DNA from: Apostichopus japonicus
Taxonomy: Eukaryota > Echinodermata > Holothuroidea > Aspidochirotida > Stichopodidae
Assembly (NCBI RefSeq): GCF_037975245.1
Contig: NC_092577.1
Coordinates: 29,072,398-29,136,397 of the forward strand
Length of the DNA: 64,000 nt
Direction: 5' to 3'
Below the pieces are notes generated by a model. That model was not told the DNA's origin, made no database searches, and saw only the letters and a list, made by a program, of their open reading frames with translations. The position numbers and the translations under genes were made by a program. Shown here one piece after another: positions 60,501 to 64,000 of the stretch (positions within the stretch are counted from its first letter, which is position 1; each line of letters begins with the position of its first letter).

Positions 60501-62097
60501 TATGTTGTCTACATCCTAATCAAAACAATACTATATGCACAGTGAGAACATATATGAGCAAAAAATACACGCCCATTAACTGTAATATCTCATTTGAAGG
60601 ATCATTAGGACACTGAACAATATTCAGTATTTCAACAACAAAGTTTCTTCATACATGTTTGCGTTTATATCAAGAACGAATGCGAATTGTGTCTGCAGGG
60701 TAACTTCAGAGTTCTCATCTCTTGCTTTACCCTTAATTCAGGGAGATCAATACTGGCGTACAAGTGGTACCTCTCCGGACAGCGGGTACCCGAAACAAAT
60801 TTCTGCTGCCTGGCATGGACTACCGAATGACATTGACGCGGCTGTTGTATGGGAACCGAACGGCAAAGGTTACTTCTTTAAAGGTGTGCCACTTCATTTA
60901 ACTCTACTAGGCTAATGACTAAAAGCCTCGCCGACAGCCATCAATTGATTTGTTGCCATTTTCTACGATCCTACACTATCCTAGAATTAATAATGTATCA
61001 TTTACTTATCTAGTTTTTTATCATCATGGTTCCAATACCAGATGGCCGTGACAATTTGAGCAACAAGTCCATTGGTTAGCCAACTTTGAGAAAAGTACAT
61101 CACTATGCCCTTTTTTATTTAATTAACAAGGTTTGCTTCGCCTAGAGGCTTTACAGATCTGTGGTTCAATGTTTCCATTTAGTACATTTTAGTTAATAAG
61201 GAAGCAGAAAACGATATCCATTGTCTCTCAATTTGGCTTTGGGAGCAGTAATTTGTTATGCTGCGACAATGGTTGTCTTTGCTCAAGGTGGAATCGGCCC
61301 AAGCATTCTTGGTATTCGGCTCCACGCGTCTTTGAATTTATATTGAACTATAGTCTATCATCGAATCCTATGACTAAAAGACATTGAAGACTCGCCCCAA
61401 ACTGCGTGCCACCCTCTGAAAAATTGTTAACTTTCCGTTGCTTGCAATTTAAGTTTTCTTCTTGTCGCTACAAAATGGAGATAGTAATGAAACGTGATAC
61501 CTTGTTATCTTTTATCTGGTCCTGAGATCAGGAAGTTCCATAACAACTTCCTGTTGATATGTCCATGGACATATCGCTGCTATGTACACTGTGTTGTGGG
61601 TATTGACCGTAGCTGCATGTATTGACTGAACACTAGTGTCTAATTACAGACGGTAGCGAGCTGTGTGTGTATTTTCTGGGATCGATGGTTGTGTCTAACA
61701 CTTCTGTTACACTCCATTCGAAACTAGGTACGACTACCGGCATCAGACGTTTCTTTGTGCGCGAGTCTTCACTCCCTTTAATTTCAATTAACTTTGTGCC
61801 ATTGCAGGAACAAAGTACTGGCGATACAATCCTGACAGCGACAGCACAGAAGGAGGTAACATAGATACCAATACTAATTGGCATGGGTACAATCAAGGTA
61901 CTGTAGATGCTGCCATTCAGTGGAGTAATGGTCGCACGTACCTCTTCAAGGATGAACTGTACTGGCGTTATGACGATGATAATAACAGAGTTGAATCTGG
62001 CTATCCATTGTGGACTACAAAGGAATGGTTGGGATGTCCAACCAATGGACCAACGATTCCGATGAAGAACAAATGTTTGCCAAGCACCTGTCAGTGA
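45509..62097 (+). CDS. Gene D: secreted three-domain hemopexin-like protein (10 exons, 671 aa)
   Basis: Exons: 45509-45584, 50032-50243, 51120-51261, 52186-52488, 53740-53957, 55034-55175, 55708-55989, 58818-59026, 60742-60883, 61808-62097. The joined 2016-nt frame is open and all introns are GT-AG. Signal peptide 1-25, then three complete four-bladed hemopexin propellers at residues about 29-232, 250-448 and 461-660. Each has an entry Cys (DFC, DGC, GC) and an exit Cys (WLGCPT). Linkers carry extra Cys (VDVCVPDSCTCSS; EEMCPSGLG), and the tail is KNKCLPSTCQ. There is no metalloprotease domain, so it likely acts as an extracellular binding or scaffold protein; the ligand is unknown. It is divergent to genes B and E. 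AATAAA signals stand at 62335 and 62346. Confidence 0.88.
45585..50031. other. Gene D intron 1
   Basis: A 4.4-kb intron without a supportable gene. It holds an X-box-like motif at 46893-46906. The open frames at 46596-46796, 48191-48481 and 49121-49318 show no domain. Confidence 0.55.
46893..46906. promoter_or_regulatory. X-box-like motif (RFX-type site)
   Basis: GTTACCATAGCAAC fits the RFX consensus GTNRCC-spacer-RGYAAC. A second half site, GGTTACCATGG, follows directly. A single motif in a long intron may be chance. Confidence 0.25.
50032..50243 (+). CDS. Gene D exon 2: domain 1, blade 1
   Basis: 212 nt, phase 1 to 0, acceptor TTCTTGCAG, donor AAG/GTAAGT. It encodes FCMSGQFDAITRTSDGNTYA, KAICEVFPGIP and LDAAIYWTNGKTYFFK. 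Confidence 0.93.
51120..51261 (+). CDS. Gene D exon 3: domain 1, blade 2
   Basis: 142 nt, phase 0 to 1, acceptor TTGTTCAG, donor G/GTATCA. It encodes GSQYWRTTGTTPDDGYPKQI and LPNDIDAAVVWGGNSKGFFF. Confidence 0.93.
52186..52488 (+). CDS. Gene D exon 4: domain 1, blades 3-4, and linker
   Basis: 303 nt, phase 1 to 1. It encodes GTEYWRFNPITDSTERGN, VDAAFQWSNGRTYLFKGE, WLGCPTNEPAMP and a linker with three Cys. It is nearly identical to exon 7 over about 190 bp. Confidence 0.93.
53740..53957 (+). CDS. Gene D exon 5: domain 2, blade 1
   Basis: 218 nt, phase 1 to 0. It encodes ELDGCISGQFDAITRTSDG, an extra Cys in VACGYPKEI, and LDAAVNWNNGKTYFFK. Confidence 0.93.
55034..55175 (+). CDS. Gene D exon 6: domain 2, blade 2
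   Basis: 142 nt, phase 0 to 1. It encodes GSQYWATTGTTLDSGYPKQI and LPNDIDAAVVWGGNGKGFFF. Ala replaces the Arg of the otherwise constant QYWR. Confidence 0.93.
55708..55989 (+). CDS. Gene D exon 7: domain 2, blades 3-4, and linker
   Basis: 282 nt, phase 1 to 1. It encodes GTQYWRYNPISDSTERGN, VDAAFQWSNGRTYLFKGE and WLGCPTIRTTIPSEEMCPSG. The linker is shorter than after domain 1. Confidence 0.93.
57614..57992. repeat. Inverted repeat, 124-bp arms at high identity, 131-bp spacer
   Basis: Arms 57614-57737 and 57869-57992 match in inverse at all but a few positions. They lie in gene D intron 7. Diverged relatives of the arm follow at about 58020-58110 and 58210-58290, so it belongs to a repeat family. 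The spacer has no frame of note. Confidence 0.85.
58818..59026 (+). CDS. Gene D exon 8: domain 3, blade 1
   Basis: 209 nt, phase 1 to 0. It encodes GCVSGSFDAITRTSDGNTYA, KPICDVFIGIP and LDAAVFWGNGKTYFFK. It starts like gene B exon 5. The acceptor TTCTCAAAAG is weaker than the others. Confidence 0.9.
59099..60020. repeat. Direct repeat, copy 1, in gene D intron 8
   Basis: About 920 bp that recur with very few changes at 63079-64000. It includes an AT-rich palindromic stretch (59280-59350). No gene inside; the minus-strand frame 59765-59532 recurs in the second copy but looks like non-coding repeat sequence. Confidence 0.9.
60742..60883 (+). CDS. Gene D exon 9: domain 3, blade 2
   Basis: 142 nt, phase 0 to 1. 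It encodes GDQYWRTSGTSPDSGYPKQI and LPNDIDAAVVWEPNGKGYFF. Acceptor TTAATTCAG, donor G/GTGTGC. Confidence 0.93.
61808..62097 (+). CDS. Gene D exon 10: domain 3, blades 3-4, stop
   Basis: Acceptor CATTGCAG. It encodes GTKYWRYNPDSDSTEGGN, VDAAIQWSNGRTYLFKDE, WLGCPTNGPTIPMKNKC and STCQ, with TGA at 62095-62097. Confidence 0.93.
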
Positions 62098-62334
62098 AAG
62101 AGCTGCAAATGTCTTTTCGGTTACTTTTACAGGTTATGGGAACTGTAAGAATTAATTTAAAATCTATTTATTAAACTAAAGATCTTCTGGTATTCGAAAG
62201 CCTACATTTGTTCAAGAATTGCATTATATCTGATAGATCTCTTGTAGACGTTTTAATGAAATATAACTTGAATCAGCTAGCTAGCAATTAGGCCAATGGG
62301 TTCTATTGTATTTTCTCTTAATATAATAACAATG

Positions 62335-62351
62335 AATAAAGAGTCAATAAA
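62335..62351 (+). terminator. Gene D polyadenylation signals
   Basis: AATAAA at 62335-62340 and 62346-62351, about 240 bp after the stop codon. This is a normal distance for a 3-prime UTR. Confidence 0.6.
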
Positions 62352-63078
62352 GCTAACTGAAATTGCATTATACCCTGTGCCTCTGTTATGATGTTTGAAC
62401 GCATTTTCATATTTGTGTGTTGCTGACAATTTTTCCCCTCAACGAAAATGGCAAATTGTTAACGCTATGTCCCGCAATTTCGATAATTTTTTTTTCCAAA
62501 TTTATCTTGAAATTGGACATTTCGAAATTTCGAACTTTTATGTCTAAATATACAAGCTTTAATCCTAAAATTTCGGCATCTATATTAATTTATTGATGTT
62601 TTAACTCGAAAATGTGATGATTATTATGGAAGATAACGATATTTGTGTCTCGGATTTATCATTTGATCATGACTTCGAAAATTGCTACATATTAAGAGGG
62701 ATATGAAAGTAATAACAAAATGGGTAACTTGATCTTTCAGTTATTTATGGTGCAACCATTTTCTGTTATCCTGTATTTATAATCAATGTTAGGGTGCCAT
62801 GTCAAGGGGCTAAAGGAGGTGCCATTTAATCGTTAATTGAAGTTCAGTAAGAGATCTCTGCAGATTGACACTGATCTATATTCCGCATTGATATAGCTCC
62901 ACCTTAATTCCGCATTTGTATGGTGGCTTTTGCACAAGAGTCCGCATATTGAATATCAACAGCGCCATCTATTTCAATGAAAGCACTTCTGATGGTTCTC
63001 GCTTTGGAATCCGGTTATGACGTTGTTGCGGAGCTTAAATATTTTCGGAAAGAAATGGAAACATTGACACCCCTGTAA
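62352..63078. other. Intergenic stretch after gene D
   Basis: AT-rich, with several TTTCGA/AATTTCG motifs near 62470-62580. No supportable gene. Confidence 0.5.
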
Positions 63079-64000
63079 ATCAATGTAATTATGAATAATG
63101 TGCAAAGTAATCGTTAATGAAGACAATTCAAACAATAATTGCTTTGGTTGCTAACTGACCTTTGGTCTTTGGGAAATATAATGCTCTGGAAGCACGAGTA
63201 CTTCTGATCATTATCATGAAGACACATATACAAAATAAGTAAGAAACTGGACAACAGAGTCGATAAATATTTTTTTTTTTATAATATATTAACTATATAC
63301 TATATTAATATAATATTAATATATTATAACCGATACGAAAATTACGAAAATGGTTGCCTTACTGTTGGAGAGCCTCCAACGATAACCTTAAAGAATAAAT
63401 AACTAAACAGTTCTAGTGAAAGAAGTTGCTGGGTGGTTGTCTAGTTCTGTCCCTCTTCTAGTGGATATTGTTATGGTTGGGCGCGGGTGTCCGTCTCAAC
63501 GTAAAATACTAGTTAGAAAATGTTCCCATCCGGGTAAGGTAATAAATATGGCTCGGAACAGTTCCTACATATGTTAAAGAGCTTCCAGTTTTCTCCAAAA
63601 ATAAGGTAAGCAGAATAGAGTTCGGGCTTCCTCCAAATAAAATAAGTTAAGCAGAATAGATTTCCAGTTTCCGCCCAACGAATTAAGGTAAAGCAGAAGA
63701 GAATTTCGTAAACAATGGATATGGCAATGATGACGCATCCAGACAAAGTTCTTTTTACTTATGTTATGGGTAGGCATAGTCGAGAGCTAGACTATTTAAC
63801 AGCATTCTGATGAATTTAATACAAACTTAAACTTTCTACACACTACAAAAGGTGGTCTTCACTGCTTGGTAGGTAGGGGTGCTCTGATTATACATTTAAC
63901 AGGAAGAACCATAGGGAAGACTAAATCAGAGGTACAGGGTAGCAACCAATCTGCCCAATCAGGAGATGGTAACATCCTGTCTTAAATTAAATAAACTGTT
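63079..64000. repeat. Direct repeat, copy 2, running off the window
   Basis: Near-identical to 59099-60020 (for example a g/a change at the start and an agt/gat change inside). It begins at atcaatgtaattatg and continues to the last base of the window. Confidence 0.9.

Overview
This is eukaryotic, AT-rich, intron-containing DNA with a heavy load of transposable elements. Long introns with GT-AG borders, non-LTR retrotransposons, hAT elements, MITEs and a foldback element resembling the sea-urchin TU type suggest a marine invertebrate deuterostome. An echinoderm is my best guess, but no gene here proves the taxon. Only about 4.5 kb of the 64 kb is convincingly protein-coding.

The core of the window is a cluster of three spliced genes for secreted proteins built only of hemopexin-type four-bladed propellers. 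None has a protease or other catalytic domain. Gene A (minus, 8368-15078) has 1 domain and 229 residues. Gene B (minus, 29880-42144) has 2 domains and 459 residues. Gene D (plus, 45509-62097) has 3 domains and 671 residues. In each gene a signal-peptide exon ends in phase 1. It is followed by repeated three-exon modules: blade 1 (phase 1 to 0), blade 2 (0 to 1) and blades 3-4 (1 to 1, or stop). Every exon join keeps the frame. Between the divergent genes B and D, two minus-strand exons (44285-44849) belong to another, Cys-rich candidate gene.

Genes A and B sit in the two copies of a large direct segmental duplication (1-15532 and 27897-42594). Both copies carry the same CR1-like LINE in intron 1 and the same TA-flanked MITE upstream of the signal exon, so these insertions predate the duplication. 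Copy 1 alone carries one hAT insertion (35-1326) with an 8-bp target duplication; copy 2 keeps the empty site. A second hAT (6741-8132) is also specific to copy 1. Copy 2 has lost the middle of a LINE. Gene A has one fewer hemopexin module than gene B, which fits unequal exchange between the very similar blade 3-4 exons.

The stretch between the copies (15532-27897) holds a tetranucleotide repeat, LINE fragments, MITEs, a 2.7-kb foldback-like element whose arms are arrays of about 21-bp near-palindromic units (21449-24130), and a dead L1/Tx1-type LINE (24498-27517). The right end holds gene D, a 124-bp-arm inverted repeat in its intron 7, and a direct repeat of at least 920 bp (59099 and 63079) that hints the cluster continues beyond the window.
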